From the NCBI RefSeq assembly GCF_001298265.1, contig NZ_LGSZ01000010.1:59811-123810 (forward strand): a DNA stretch of 64,000 nucleotides, read 5' to 3'. Positions 37,308-45,241 of this stretch are shown here, piece by piece; the stretch's first letter is position 1, and each line of letters starts with the position of its first letter. The notes under the pieces are model-generated. The model saw only the letters and a list, made by a program, of their open reading frames with translations. It did no database searches and was not told the origin of the DNA. The position numbers and the translations under genes were made by a program. This stretch comes from Allobosea vaviloviae. Lineage in GTDB: Bacteria; Pseudomonadota; Alphaproteobacteria; Rhizobiales; Beijerinckiaceae.

Positions 37308-38336
37308 TCACACGGCCAGCCGCCGCGAGTCGATCCGCAGCGTGATGATGGCGCCGTCCTCGGTCCAGTCGCGCGCGACGCTGCCGTTGAGCTGCGACTG
37401 CATGCTGCGCATCAGGAGCTTGCTGCCATAGCCGCTGGTGTCCGGCGGCGTGGTGATCCGCGGCCCGCCCTGCTCCGTCCAGACCAGCACGATCTCCTCG
37501 CCATTGACGGCGCAGGCGACGTCGAGCGTGCCGGTCGCGGCCGACAGCGCCCCGTATTTGACCGAATTGGTCGCCAGCTCGTGCAACACCATGGCCAGCG
37601 ACGTCGCGCCGCTCTCCCCGACCGACATGCGCGGAACCGCAACACGAATGCGCCCGCTGAACGCGGCTTCGTCGTCATAGGGCGCCAGCAGGATGGTCAG
37701 GAGGTCGCCGAGCAGAGCGCCGTTTTCCTTGCGTCCGCTCACCGGCCGCACCAGATCATGTGCCCGCCCGAGCGCCGAGAGCCGGCTGATCAGCTCGCCG
37801 GCCATATGCTCGGTCGAGGTGGCGGAGCGGGAGCTGATCGAGGTCAGGGCGGTCGCCATGCTCAGCAGGTTCTTGACCCGGTGGCTCATCTCGCCGGCAA
37901 GCAGCTCATTGGCCTCCTCGGCCTGCTTGCGGCCGGTGACGTCGAGGAAGACGCCGTACATGACCCGCCCCTGGATGTCGGCGTCGTCGCCCTGGCCGCG
38001 CGCGGAGATCCACTTGACGACGTCGCCGATGAGGATGCGGAAGTCGATCTCATAGGGGCCGACGATGGCGCGCGTCGCGGCGAAGGCCTCGCGCACGCGG
38101 TCGCGATCGGCGGGATGGATCTTGGCCGACAGTTCCTCGAACACCACGGTCGGCGCGGGCGGCAGATCCCACATCAGAAAGCCGTGGCCATCCATCGTGA
38201 ACGCGTCGCTGTCGACGTTCCACGACCACAGCGCGATGCCGGCGGCGTCGATCGCCAGCCTGAGATGGCGCGGGGTCCACGGTGTGGACACGGCTGCAGC
38301 CGGATTTTTGTCGAGCGATTTCAATGAAAACGGCAC
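37308..38336 (-). CDS. HWE-family sensor histidine kinase with PAS domain
   Basis: A 342-residue soluble kinase starting at GTG. Residues ~25-140 are a PAS domain (IALWSWNVDSDAFTM, then DVTGRKQAEEANELLAGEM). The kinase core is of the HWE class: phospho-acceptor SHRVKNLLSMATAL, N-box HELATNSVKYGAL and the class-defining Trp-x-Glu in VWTEQGGP. There are no membrane segments. It is divergent from a single-domain response regulator gene, a likely partner. Confidence 0.93.
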   Translation of the reverse strand: MPFSLKSLDKNPAAAVSTPWTPRHLRLAIDAAGIALWSWNVDSDAFTMDGHGFLMWDLPPAPTVVFEELSAKIHPADRDRVREAFAATRAIVGPYEIDFRILIGDVVKWISARGQGDDADIQGRVMYGVFLDVTGRKQAEEANELLAGEMSHRVKNLLSMATALTSISSRSATSTEHMAGELISRLSALGRAHDLVRPVSGRKENGALLGDLLTILLAPYDDEAAFSGRIRVAVPRMSVGESGATSLAMVLHELATNSVKYGALSAATGTLDVACAVNGEEIVLVWTEQGGPRITTPPDTSGYGSKLLMRSMQSQLNGSVARDWTEDGAIITLRIDSRRLAV

Positions 38337-38346
38337 CGTGATCCAG

Positions 38347-38423
38347 TAATATTTCAGTATATTAGCACCGTGTCGACGAAAAGCGTGAACTATATCGCCG
38401 CGAGGCGGTTAGGCTTTCCTAAC
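38347..38423. promoter_or_regulatory. Two inverted repeats in the kinase/regulator divergent spacer
   Basis: TAATAT / ATATTA (38,347-38,364) is an AT-rich palindrome next to the kinase start, and GTTAGG / CCTAAC (38,408-38,423) lies 14 bases ahead of the regulator ATG. Both are perfect six-base arms with short loops, and the region is the AT-richest nearby. They may be operators or promoter elements; I found no clear EcfG-type promoter. Confidence 0.35.
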
Positions 38424-38437
38424 GAAAGTTTTCAGGA

Positions 38438-38824
38438 ATGCCCCAGATTGTCGTGCTGATCGTCGATGACGAGCCTCTCATCCGGATGGATCTGGCCGAT
38501 ATGGTCAGGGATGCCGGCTATGTCGCGCTGGAAGCCGCCCATGCGGACGAGGCGATCAGGCTGCTCGAATCGCAGCCGACCATCCGCATTCTGGTGACCG
38601 ACATCGAAATGCCCGGCTCGATGGACGGGTTGAAGCTCGCAGCCGCCGTGCGCGAGCGCTGGCCGCCGGTGGCGATCATCGTCACCTCCGGCCGCATCCT
38701 GCCGGCCAACACCGCATTGCCGGCGGCCACGACCTTCCTCGCCAAGCCCTATGACGGCGCCGCGATGGAGGCCGCCTTGCGCAAGGCGGCCGAGGCGGTC
38801 CCGCGCGCCGACAGCGAGGCCTGA
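38438..38824 (+). CDS. Single-domain response regulator
   Basis: A 128-residue receiver domain without an output domain. The acidic pocket is Asp10/Asp11, the phospho-acceptor is Asp55 (VTDIEMPG), the switch Thr is Thr82 (IIVTSGR) and the conserved Lys is Lys102 (LAKPYD). Such stand-alone receivers act as phosphorelay links or inhibitors. It sits between an HWE kinase (divergent) and a HisKA_2 kinase (convergent), both likely partners. Confidence 0.93.
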   Translation: MPQIVVLIVDDEPLIRMDLADMVRDAGYVALEAAHADEAIRLLESQPTIRILVTDIEMPGSMDGLKLAAAVRERWPPVAIIVTSGRILPANTALPAATTFLAKPYDGAAMEAALRKAAEAVPRADSEA

Positions 38825-38877
38825 CGGGCAGGGCTGACGGGCAGGGCTGACAGGCCTTGGGCCCGTCGCCCGAGGCG

Positions 38878-39951
38878 TCAGATATAAGCGACGCCCTCGG
38901 TCGCGACGACCTTCCCTTCGGAGGGCCTGCCCATGCCGTGGCGCAGGGTGACGACGGTGCCCGGCTGGGCATCTATGATGATGATCGTGGCCTCGAGCTG
39001 CTGGGCGAGCGCCTTGACGATGCCGGACCCGAGCCCGCCCTTGGTGTCGGCCGTCTCCTCGGGCATGCCGACGCCGTCATCGGAGACGCTCAGCGCCCAT
39101 TCGGCATCGGCGGCGTGATAGGTGACCCTGATCCGGCCGCCTTGCCCGCTCGGATAGGCGTGCTTGAGGGCGTTGATCACCAGTTCGGTGACGATCAGCC
39201 CTAGGCTGATCGAGACGTCGGCTTCGACTGTGCTCTCGTCGATCTCCGCCTCGAGCGTCAAGGCGCTGTGATCCTGGATCATGGACGCGCCGATGCTGCG
39301 GCAGAGATTGGTCAGGTAGGCCCGCAGGGGCACGCGCCGGAAATGCGACGTGGCGAGCTGCTGTTGCAGCGTCGCGACCGACATCACCCGGCTATGGGCA
39401 TCGTGGAGATGGCCGCGGGTTTCCTCGGACTGAACCTTGCGTGCGCTCTGCATCAGGATGCTGGCGATGATCTGCAGGCTGTTGGCGACCCGATGCTGCA
39501 GCTCCTGCAGCAGGACGGCCTTGTCCCGGAGCAGGTCGTCCTTCTGCTTCTCGCTGTTGCGCGCATCGGTGACGTCCGTCACCGAGAGCAGCAGGCGCAC
39601 GTCGCCGCCGGTGTAGTCGAGCTTGTGGGCATTGATGACGACGCGCCGCTGGCTCTCATCAGCGCGCTGAAGGTTCATCTCATAGGCCTGAACCTCTGCG
39701 AATCCCGCCGCGGTTGCCCGCAGCAGCGAGTCGAGCTGGGGCACGTTCCATTCGCCTGTGCCGAGATCGGCCAGGGAGCGGCCGGCGGTGCTGGCCGGAC
39801 CGATTTGAAAGATGCGACAGAAAGAACGGCTCGCGACCACGATGGCGAGGTCAGCGTCGAGCATCAGGAGCGGAGCGTCCGATGTCGAAATGACGGCCAG
39901 CGCCAGCCCGAGAGCGAGCTCGGTGTGCGGCAAGGTCGATGTGTCGTTCAT
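38878..39951 (-). CDS. HisKA_2-type sensor histidine kinase with PAS domain
   Basis: A 357-residue soluble kinase. Residues ~20-130 are PAS-like (PLLMLDADLAIVVASRSFCR, closing with LSVTDVTDARNSEKQ). The dimerisation region has the HisKA_2 phospho-acceptor LQELQHRVANSLQIIASIL, and the ATPase has the N-box TELVINALKHAYP, SVSDDGVGMPE and a GLGSGIVKAL G-box. It is convergent with the response regulator gene, 53 bases apart. Confidence 0.93.
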   Translation of the reverse strand: MNDTSTLPHTELALGLALAVISTSDAPLLMLDADLAIVVASRSFCRIFQIGPASTAGRSLADLGTGEWNVPQLDSLLRATAAGFAEVQAYEMNLQRADESQRRVVINAHKLDYTGGDVRLLLSVTDVTDARNSEKQKDDLLRDKAVLLQELQHRVANSLQIIASILMQSARKVQSEETRGHLHDAHSRVMSVATLQQQLATSHFRRVPLRAYLTNLCRSIGASMIQDHSALTLEAEIDESTVEADVSISLGLIVTELVINALKHAYPSGQGGRIRVTYHAADAEWALSVSDDGVGMPEETADTKGGLGSGIVKALAQQLEATIIIIDAQPGTVVTLRHGMGRPSEGKVVATEGVAYI

Positions 39952-40158
39952 AGGTGGCTTTTGTGCCCGCTGTATGCTTTCGGAGCGAAAGCGGAATCAG
40001 CAGCGCTTGCTGCGGATGCGGTGCGCCCGGATGGATGCAACCTCTCCTCGTGGAGCCACCCTAGCACAACGCTTTCCGAAGCGGGGCATAATCGACAGGG
40101 GCCGATGCGAGGCTGCTGCCGCCCGTCGCGCCCGCATCGCTGGATCGAGGCCGGGCCA

Positions 40159-40608
40159 TCACCCCAGCGGCTGGCGATAGACGATGAAGCCCGATTTGTC
40201 GGCGACCTTGTCGTAGAGCGCCTGCGCCTGCACGTTGCTCTCATGCGTCTGCCAGTAGACGCGAAAGCAGCCCTTGGCCTGCGCCATGGCGCGCACGGCC
40301 TCGATCAGCGCGCGCCCGGCGCCGGTGCCGCGTGCTTCGGGCGCGGTGAACAGGTCTTGCAGGTAGCAGATGTCGGCTTCGCGCCAGGTGGTGCGGTGGG
40401 TCACCCAATGGACGATGCCGACGAGCTGCCCGTCACGCTCGGCGACGAAGCCGCCCATCGGCTCGACCCCGCCGGTGAGGCGCGCGAAGGTCACATCGTC
40501 GGTCCCGGCCGGCAGCGCGGCTTTGTAGAAGGTGAGATAGCCCTGCCAGAGCGGGTTCCAGCCGGCGCGGTCGGTGGCGACAAGCGGGCGAATGGTGAGG
40601 GCGGTCAT
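40159..40608 (-). CDS. GNAT family N-acetyltransferase
   Basis: A 149-residue acetyltransferase from the ATG at 40,608; the open frame continues upstream to 40,782 but those residues are not family-like. Motif A is APEARGTGAGRALIEAVRAMA with the acetyl-CoA loop, and motif B is NVQAQALYDKVADKSGFIVY. The YWQTHESNVQAQALYDKVA segment is characteristic of a common small-molecule GNAT subgroup. Substrate unknown. Confidence 0.88.
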   Translation of the reverse strand: MTALTIRPLVATDRAGWNPLWQGYLTFYKAALPAGTDDVTFARLTGGVEPMGGFVAERDGQLVGIVHWVTHRTTWREADICYLQDLFTAPEARGTGAGRALIEAVRAMAQAKGCFRVYWQTHESNVQAQALYDKVADKSGFIVYRQPLG

Positions 40609-40753
40609 GGCTTGGCTCCGGCGAAGAGCGCAGACGCTAGGACGGCACGCGCCGTCTGTCTCATGACGAAGCGAGATCGGATCGATCAGCGGCGGGAGGG
40701 GGCGGGGCGGAGTCCGGTGGCGACCCTTCTCCGACATTCGGCTTGATGTCAGG

Positions 40754-41185
40754 ATGGCGTTATCAGCACGGAAACAGCGCATGCAGACACTTCAAATACA
40801 CGACAGTCAGCCTTCTGGCTTTGCAGTGGTCGATCCTCGTAGCGTTCTCAAGCTGCTAGGCGAGCGCGCTCTTCAGGCTTTCTGGCGCGTTGCTGGGGTA
40901 GCTCGCTACGATGAAGATGTGATGATTGTCGGGGATGAGGCGGCGGATCGGCTCGAAGCTCTATCCCATTCACAGAGTTTGGTGCCCGGGACCGTGCTAG
41001 TTGAGCTAGTCAATCAGACCGGGCAGGTCATCTGGGGTGAGTTCAGGGCCTACCTGAGAGACGAAACAGAGCCTTGGATGATCGTCCGAGCCATCGACAG
41101 CTCGTGGTGCGAGATCGAAACCCAGGACGAACAGGTGCTCGAACTGGTGCGCCAATCGTTCACCGATGTGAGACCCCCCGCCTGA
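40754..41185 (+). CDS. Unrecognised protein in an accessory gene patch
   Basis: About 143 residues from ATG 40,754, or 134 from ATG 40,781. Hydrophilic with mixed alpha/beta character and no signal peptide; notable segments are RALQAFWRVAGVARYDEDVM and QVIWGEFRAYLRDETEPWM. Its codon use is visibly less G/C-biased at third positions than in flanking genes, suggesting acquisition. A 21-base repeat begins five bases after the stop. I do not recognise a family. Confidence 0.6.
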   Translation: MALSARKQRMQTLQIHDSQPSGFAVVDPRSVLKLLGERALQAFWRVAGVARYDEDVMIVGDEAADRLEALSHSQSLVPGTVLVELVNQTGQVIWGEFRAYLRDETEPWMIVRAIDSSWCEIETQDEQVLELVRQSFTDVRPPA

Positions 41186-41189
41186 AGGC

Positions 41190-41210
41190 CCGCTATCAAC
41201 CCGTTGCGGA
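41190..41210 (+). repeat. Short repeat, family E copy 1
   Basis: Begins CCGCTATCAACC and continues CGTTGCGGA; ends CCGC / GCGG can pair. Two similar copies in the same orientation are at 41,528 and 42,066. Confidence 0.75.
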
Positions 41211-41258
41211 CGTGGCCGACTACGGTCGAACTCGTTCCCTTGGGGGGTGGAAAGAGCA

Positions 41259-41525
41259 ATGCTTGATAGAGATACCGCTCAAGAGGCCCGCAATCACATC
41301 TTGGAAGCCATTCGGCACATCAATCAAAGCTGGCAGCTTCTAGAAGGCCGCATGTCCGATGCCACTTTCCAAGAAATGAAACGAGCAGCAGGCATAGTGA
41401 TCGGAACGCTTGACTACGACTATCTATGCCGAATCTTTGACCTCTTTCCTGAATTGGATGATGTCGGGAGAGCGCCAGTGACAGATAGTCTCGGTCGGAC
41501 GAGCCGCCCGGAAGAGCCCGGTTAA
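41259..41525 (+). CDS. Small unrecognised protein in the accessory patch
   Basis: An 88-residue protein; the ATG at 41,259 is preferred, with GGAAAG upstream. Helical and acidic, with ARNHILEAIRHINQSWQLLE and YDYLCRIFDLFPELDD. Codon use is again less GC-biased than the surroundings. A family E repeat lies immediately after the stop. It may be cotranscribed with the preceding gene, 73 bases upstream. No family recognised. Confidence 0.55.
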   Translation: MLDRDTAQEARNHILEAIRHINQSWQLLEGRMSDATFQEMKRAAGIVIGTLDYDYLCRIFDLFPELDDVGRAPVTDSLGRTSRPEEPG

Positions 41526-41527
41526 TT

Positions 41528-41548
41528 CCGCTTTCGACCCGTTGCGGA
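41528..41548 (+). repeat. Short repeat, family E copy 2
   Basis: CCGCTTTCGACC plus CGTTGCGGA. It begins two bases after the stop of the small accessory gene and is 338 bases from copy 1. The ends CCGC and GCGG are complementary. Confidence 0.8.
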
Positions 41549-41579
41549 GGTTTTATCCTCTTCTGTCAGTGGCAGCTTC

Positions 41580-42032
41580 TCACGCAGCAATCGCATCATT
41601 AATCTCATCGTCGATCCAGGGGGCGCCGCCTCGCCCGCACCACCTGCGCAACCCATTCAGTAGCGTCGGGCTGGCAATCGCATGTGCGGCCTGAAACGTG
41701 CCATAGCCGACTTCGTGACGTTCAAGCTCGCTCTCGACGAGGGGAAGAGCCAGAATCGGATCACGCTCCGCTAAGCCAAGGAGTGCTTCCGCTCGAACAC
41801 ACGCGTCCTCGTCCCGCGTTGCCGCAAGAAGAGCCTCTCGAACTTCGGCGGTGTCGATGTCCTGCCCAGCCAGCAAGAGCGTGGCCCAATCGCGGTTCGA
41901 CGTATCGCTATCGCTCATATGGGCAATGAGCAGTTGCAGGTTTTGTTGCGCGAATTCGCTGCCCGAAAGCGGAATTTCGCCTCTGACGACCTTGCAAAGG
42001 AACTCTGAGGAGGGCTCGTAAAACTCTTCCAT
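41580..42032 (-). CDS. HEAT-repeat-like small protein
   Basis: A 150-residue helical protein. DTAEVREALLAATRDEDACV followed by RAEALLGLAERDPILALPLV has the spacing of HEAT or armadillo-type repeat helices, found in bacterial proteins that mediate protein contacts and often act as immunity-like or accessory factors. It is transcribed opposite to its two accessory neighbours, with family E repeats near both ends (copy 2 beyond its stop, copy 3 upstream of its start). Specific role unknown. Confidence 0.7.
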   Translation of the reverse strand: MEEFYEPSSEFLCKVVRGEIPLSGSEFAQQNLQLLIAHMSDSDTSNRDWATLLLAGQDIDTAEVREALLAATRDEDACVRAEALLGLAERDPILALPLVESELERHEVGYGTFQAAHAIASPTLLNGLRRWCGRGGAPWIDDEINDAIAA

Positions 42033-42065
42033 CAGCCTGGATCATCAAGTGAAAATGCTTAAGGA

Positions 42066-42086
42066 CCGCTCCCGACCCGTTGCCGA
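42066..42086 (+). repeat. Short repeat, family E copy 3
   Basis: CCGCTCCCGACC plus CGTTGCCGA, differing from copy 2 at three positions. It lies 34 bases upstream of the HEAT-like gene start and 538 bases from copy 2, in the same orientation as the others. Confidence 0.7.
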
Positions 42087-42127
42087 CAGCGGATAGCATA
42101 GGGCGAAACGACCCATCCAGCCTCAGC

Positions 42128-42163
42128 AAAAAGCCCGCGTCACCCTTGCGGACGACGCGGGCT
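42128..42163 (-). terminator. Rho-independent terminator of the peroxiredoxin transcript
   Basis: On the minus strand a perfect ten-base stem AGCCCGCGTC / GACGCGGGCT with a 12-base loop is followed by five T residues. It starts 20 bases after the peroxiredoxin stop. Confidence 0.9.
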
Positions 42164-42182
42164 CGATCGCGAACGTTTGCGC

Positions 42183-42668
42183 TCAGAGCTTTTCGAGCAG
42201 CGCCGTGGCGCCGGAGATCTCGGCCTTGCCCGGGCCTTCCTCGATGTTGAGCGAGGACACCACGCCGTCCTCTACGATCATCGAATAACGCTGCGAGCGG
42301 GTGCCGAGGCCAAAGCCCGAACCGTCGAGCGAGAGGCCGATCTCCTTGGCGAAATCGGCGTTGCCGTCCGACAGGAACTCGATCACGCCGGCGGCGCCGG
42401 TGGCCTTCGCCCAGGCATCCATGACGAAGACGTCGTTGGTGCTCGTCACCATGATCGCGTCGACGCCCTTGGCCTTGATCTCGGCGGCCTTCTCCAGATA
42501 GCCGGGGAGGTGGTTCTTGTGGCAGGTCGGCGTGAAGGCGCCGGGGACGGCGAAGAGCACGATCTTCTTGCCCTTGAACAGATCGTCCGTGGTCTTGGCG
42601 GCCGGGCCGTCGGCCGTCATCAGCCGGAACGTCGCCTGGGGAAGCTTGTCACCCACCTTGATGGTCAT
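42183..42668 (-). CDS. Peroxiredoxin, Prx5 class, single cysteine
   Basis: A 161-residue peroxidase from the ATG at 42,668. The peroxidatic Cys is Cys49 in VPGAFTPTCHKNHLPGY, the Prx5 hallmark, and the resolving Arg is in GLGTRSQRYS. No other cysteine is present, so it should work as a one-Cys enzyme regenerated by an outside thiol such as glutathione. It is 50 bases downstream of a DsbD-alpha-like gene on the same strand and is followed by a clear terminator. Confidence 0.95.
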   Translation of the reverse strand: MTIKVGDKLPQATFRLMTADGPAAKTTDDLFKGKKIVLFAVPGAFTPTCHKNHLPGYLEKAAEIKAKGVDAIMVTSTNDVFVMDAWAKATGAAGVIEFLSDGNADFAKEIGLSLDGSGFGLGTRSQRYSMIVEDGVVSSLNIEEGPGKAEISGATALLEKL

Positions 42669-42718
42669 CGCGCCTGTTCTCCGTGAAGCCTGCGGCAGGG
42701 CGCCGCGAGCCTCACGAA

Positions 42719-43570
42719 TTAGGGCTTGGCGGCGGGGATGTCGAGGTCGAGCCGCGTCTCGATCGCGCCGGGCTTGCCGCGCACGGTGATGATGAAGGGC
42801 ACCGGGCCGGCGCTTCCCTTGGGCCGCTCTGCGATCCGCAGCAGCGCGACGGTCGTCCCGTCGGCCTGGCGGCTCAGCGTCGGCTTGCCGAAGGACCACA
42901 TCCCGGCACCCTCGATGAAGACATCCTGGACCATGGACTCCGCAGGTCCCTGCAGCACGAGGCGAAGGCCGGGATCGATCGCGCCTTCGTCGAGCTTGGC
43001 TTCGAGGATGGAGATCTTCTCCTTGTGCGGCCCGAGCGTCACAGGCTTGGGCACGCGCGCCTCGAAGCTCTCCAGACGCGGCGACGACACCGAGGTCACG
43101 CCCGGCTCCAGCCAGAGCCTGGCCTCGCCCCTCACGGGTATGCAGATCTTCTCGCAGACGGCGTAGTCGAGCTTCAGCACCAGCATGACCGGCTTGGCGG
43201 GGTCCACCGGCTGCACCGAAACCGGGATCACCACCTCGCCGACATAGCCGATCGAATAGCCATTCGCGTCCTGGAAGCGCTCGGGCGCTGGCCAGCGCAC
43301 GTCGAGCCCGCCGACATTGGTGGAACCGGTCCAGTCGAAGACCGGCGGCAGGCCGAAGTCGCCGGGGCTGCGCCAGTATGTCTTGTAGCCGGGCGTCATC
43401 ACGATCTCGACGCCGACGCGCTGTTTGCCGGACGCGGCGGTGGCGCCCGCGATCAGGCGCAAGGACGCATGATCGCCCTTCGACCAGGGCGACATCGCAG
43501 CCTCTTGCGCATGCGCGGGTGCGCTCAGCACGGCGACAAGGAGCGCAAGGAGGGGGAGCAAGCGTTTCAC
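42719..43570 (-). CDS. Exported DsbD N-terminal (alpha) domain protein
   Basis: A 283-residue protein starting at GTG, with a signal peptide (residues 1-21, ending AHA). The body matches the periplasmic alpha domain of DsbD/ScsB: GYKTYWRSPGDFGLPPVFDW and the redox pair in LDYAVCEKICIPVRGEA (CxxxC). Unlike full DsbD it has no membrane core or thioredoxin domain, so it must receive electrons from another protein. It is upstream of the peroxiredoxin gene and probably cotranscribed with it. Confidence 0.85.
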   Translation of the reverse strand: MKRLLPLLALLVAVLSAPAHAQEAAMSPWSKGDHASLRLIAGATAASGKQRVGVEIVMTPGYKTYWRSPGDFGLPPVFDWTGSTNVGGLDVRWPAPERFQDANGYSIGYVGEVVIPVSVQPVDPAKPVMLVLKLDYAVCEKICIPVRGEARLWLEPGVTSVSSPRLESFEARVPKPVTLGPHKEKISILEAKLDEGAIDPGLRLVLQGPAESMVQDVFIEGAGMWSFGKPTLSRQADGTTVALLRIAERPKGSAGPVPFIITVRGKPGAIETRLDLDIPAAKP

Positions 43571-43753
43571 AGTCGAAATTTAGGCTTTGCAGTTGGAAAT
43601 TGCGACCAAAACCAGCGCTCTACCGCCGAACAATCGCGTGATGAAGCGTGATCGCATCATGGTGGCGCGACTTTGGGGCGCAAAGACGGTGCCCGTGTTT
43701 TCCAGAGCCGCCCCCAGTTCCCAGGGCGGGTCAAAGTGATCTAGCATGGCAGC

Positions 43754-44365
43754 ATGAAGATCGGCTCACATCAACGCGTCAGCGGCCGCAGCTATCTCGA
43801 CGGGCAGTGCCTGATCGCGATGCCCGGCATGGCCGATACGCGCTTCAGCCGCAGCGTCGTCTATGTCTGCGCCCATTCCGAGGATGGCGCGATGGGCATC
43901 ATCGTCAACAAGCCGGCGGCCGATACGCGGTTTCCCGATCTCCTGGTCCAGCTCGACGTGATCCCGCCCGAAGAGCTGATTCGGCTCCCGAGCCAGGCCG
44001 AGCGCCTGCAGGTGCTGCGCGGCGGCCCGGTCGAGACCAAGCGCGGCTTCGTGCTGCACACCGCCGATTTCTTCCTGGAATCGGCGACGCTGCCGATCGA
44101 TGACGGCATCTGCCTGACCGCGACACTCGACATCCTCAGGGCCATCGCCATCGGCAGCGGGCCGGAGAACGCGGTGCTGGCGCTGGGCTATGCCGGCTGG
44201 GGCGCAGGCCAGCTCGAATCCGAGATCCAGGCCAATGGCTGGCTGCATTGCGCCGCCGATCCGGCCCTGCTCTTCGACGACGGCATCGACACGAAGTACA
44301 ACCGCGCGCTGGGCAAGATCGGCATCGACCCTGCCTTTCTGTCGAGCGAGGCCGGGCACGCTTGA
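43754..44365 (+). CDS. YqgE/AlgH family protein
   Basis: A 203-residue protein with the family patterns [36 protein letters not shown] and [20 protein letters not shown]. The family (DUF179) is conserved across proteobacteria; its biochemical role is not settled, though AlgH was linked to transcriptional control of alginate. It is convergent with the fic gene and appears to be transcribed alone. Confidence 0.95.
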   Translation: MKIGSHQRVSGRSYLDGQCLIAMPGMADTRFSRSVVYVCAHSEDGAMGIIVNKPAADTRFPDLLVQLDVIPPEELIRLPSQAERLQVLRGGPVETKRGFVLHTADFFLESATLPIDDGICLTATLDILRAIAIGSGPENAVLALGYAGWGAGQLESEIQANGWLHCAADPALLFDDGIDTKYNRALGKIGIDPAFLSSEAGHA

Positions 44366-44380
44366 GGCGGCCCGCCGACC

Positions 44381-44965
44381 TCAATCACCATCGGCTTTTG
44401 CTGCAGGCGCCGCATGGATGCAGTCGCCGAAGCGCTGGTAATTCCCGGCATGGGCGGCTTTCGAAGCCTCCATCCACTGCTCGCGGACGATGCACGTCAG
44501 GTCGATCGGGTGACCCGCCTGTCGCGCCAGCGCTTCGAGATAGAGCGCCTGCGTCCTGCCGTTTCCTTCCCGGAACGGATGGACGTAGTTAACGTCGCCG
44601 ATGATCTCGCCGGCCTTGTCGGCGAAGGCGCGGGCGGACAGGCCTTTGAGAAATTTGGCTGCAACGATGCGCCTGTGAACATCGGCCATGCCGGTCGTGA
44701 TGTACTGGCGGAACTGGAACTGGTTGCCGCCCTTGGCGATCTCGACGGTGCGAAGTTCGCCGGCACAGTCGTAGACGTCCTGGAACAGGTGGCGGTGAAT
44801 CGCGCGGAGGTGAGCGAGGTCGAATTGTCCCGAGGGGATGCCTTGCTTGATGCGGAACGACACCAACTCGCGCTCGTGAAGGTCGAGCTCAGCCTCGTCG
44901 CGAAGGTCGAGTCTGTTCCTCAGCACGATAAAGTCGGGAGGATAGCAGTAGACCTCGTCGCTCAT
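44381..44965 (-). CDS. Fic-domain protein with an altered core motif
   Basis: A 194-residue Fic protein, the size of the class I (VbhT-like) catalytic core. The fold is marked by LAHLRAIHRHLFQDVYDCAG, the flap VEIAKGGNQFQF and the active loop HPFREGNGRTQA with His129. Fic enzymes usually transfer AMP from ATP to a protein Tyr, Ser or Thr. The canonical motif is HxFx(D/E)GNGRxxR; here the final Arg is Ala140 (codon GCG), so ATP handling may be changed. It overlaps the small upstream gene by four bases, a toxin-antitoxin arrangement. Confidence 0.9.
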   Translation of the reverse strand: MSDEVYCYPPDFIVLRNRLDLRDEAELDLHERELVSFRIKQGIPSGQFDLAHLRAIHRHLFQDVYDCAGELRTVEIAKGGNQFQFRQYITTGMADVHRRIVAAKFLKGLSARAFADKAGEIIGDVNYVHPFREGNGRTQALYLEALARQAGHPIDLTCIVREQWMEASKAAHAGNYQRFGDCIHAAPAAKADGD

Positions 44966-45180
44966 TCGGCGGCTTGAGCACCTCGGGTCGCAGCGGCTCG
45001 CGCACGCAGATGCGCCAGGATGCGATCGTCCGACCAGCCCTCTCGCTCAAACATCTCGAACATCTCAATCTGCTCCTGATCGAGAGGATTACCTTCGATT
45101 TCGTGCAGATGAGCAGCGACGCGCAGCCGATCACCGGAAGCTGCATTCTTGTCAATTGTCGGGTTGCCAAGGCTGCGCAT
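44962..45180 (-). CDS. Small VbhA-like antitoxin of the Fic protein
   Basis: A 72-residue protein directly ahead of fic with a four-base overlap (ATGA). Residues ~20-63, RVAAHLHEIEGNPLDQEQIE then MFEMFEREGWSDDRILAHL, resemble VbhA-type antitoxins, whose inhibitory helix carries (S/T)xxxE(G/N). The EG pair is present, but the residue four positions before the Glu is Leu instead of Ser or Thr. It should bind the Fic active site. The ATG at 45,180 has only a weak ribosome-binding site; a start a few codons downstream has no better support. Confidence 0.8.
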   Translation of the reverse strand: MRSLGNPTIDKNAASGDRLRVAAHLHEIEGNPLDQEQIEMFEMFEREGWSDDRILAHLRARAAATRGAQAAE

Positions 45181-45241
45181 AGCGCCAGCTTACACTATTC
45201 CGTCGCCATTTTCTACTTCGCGTTCAGTTTCAGGCGCTCGC

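Noticed and set aside
41190..42086. Family E repeats considered as integron attC sites
   Set aside because: The core GTTGCGG does not fit the GTTRRRY R-box, no matching RYYYAAC box was found, gene orientation is mixed and no integrase is present.
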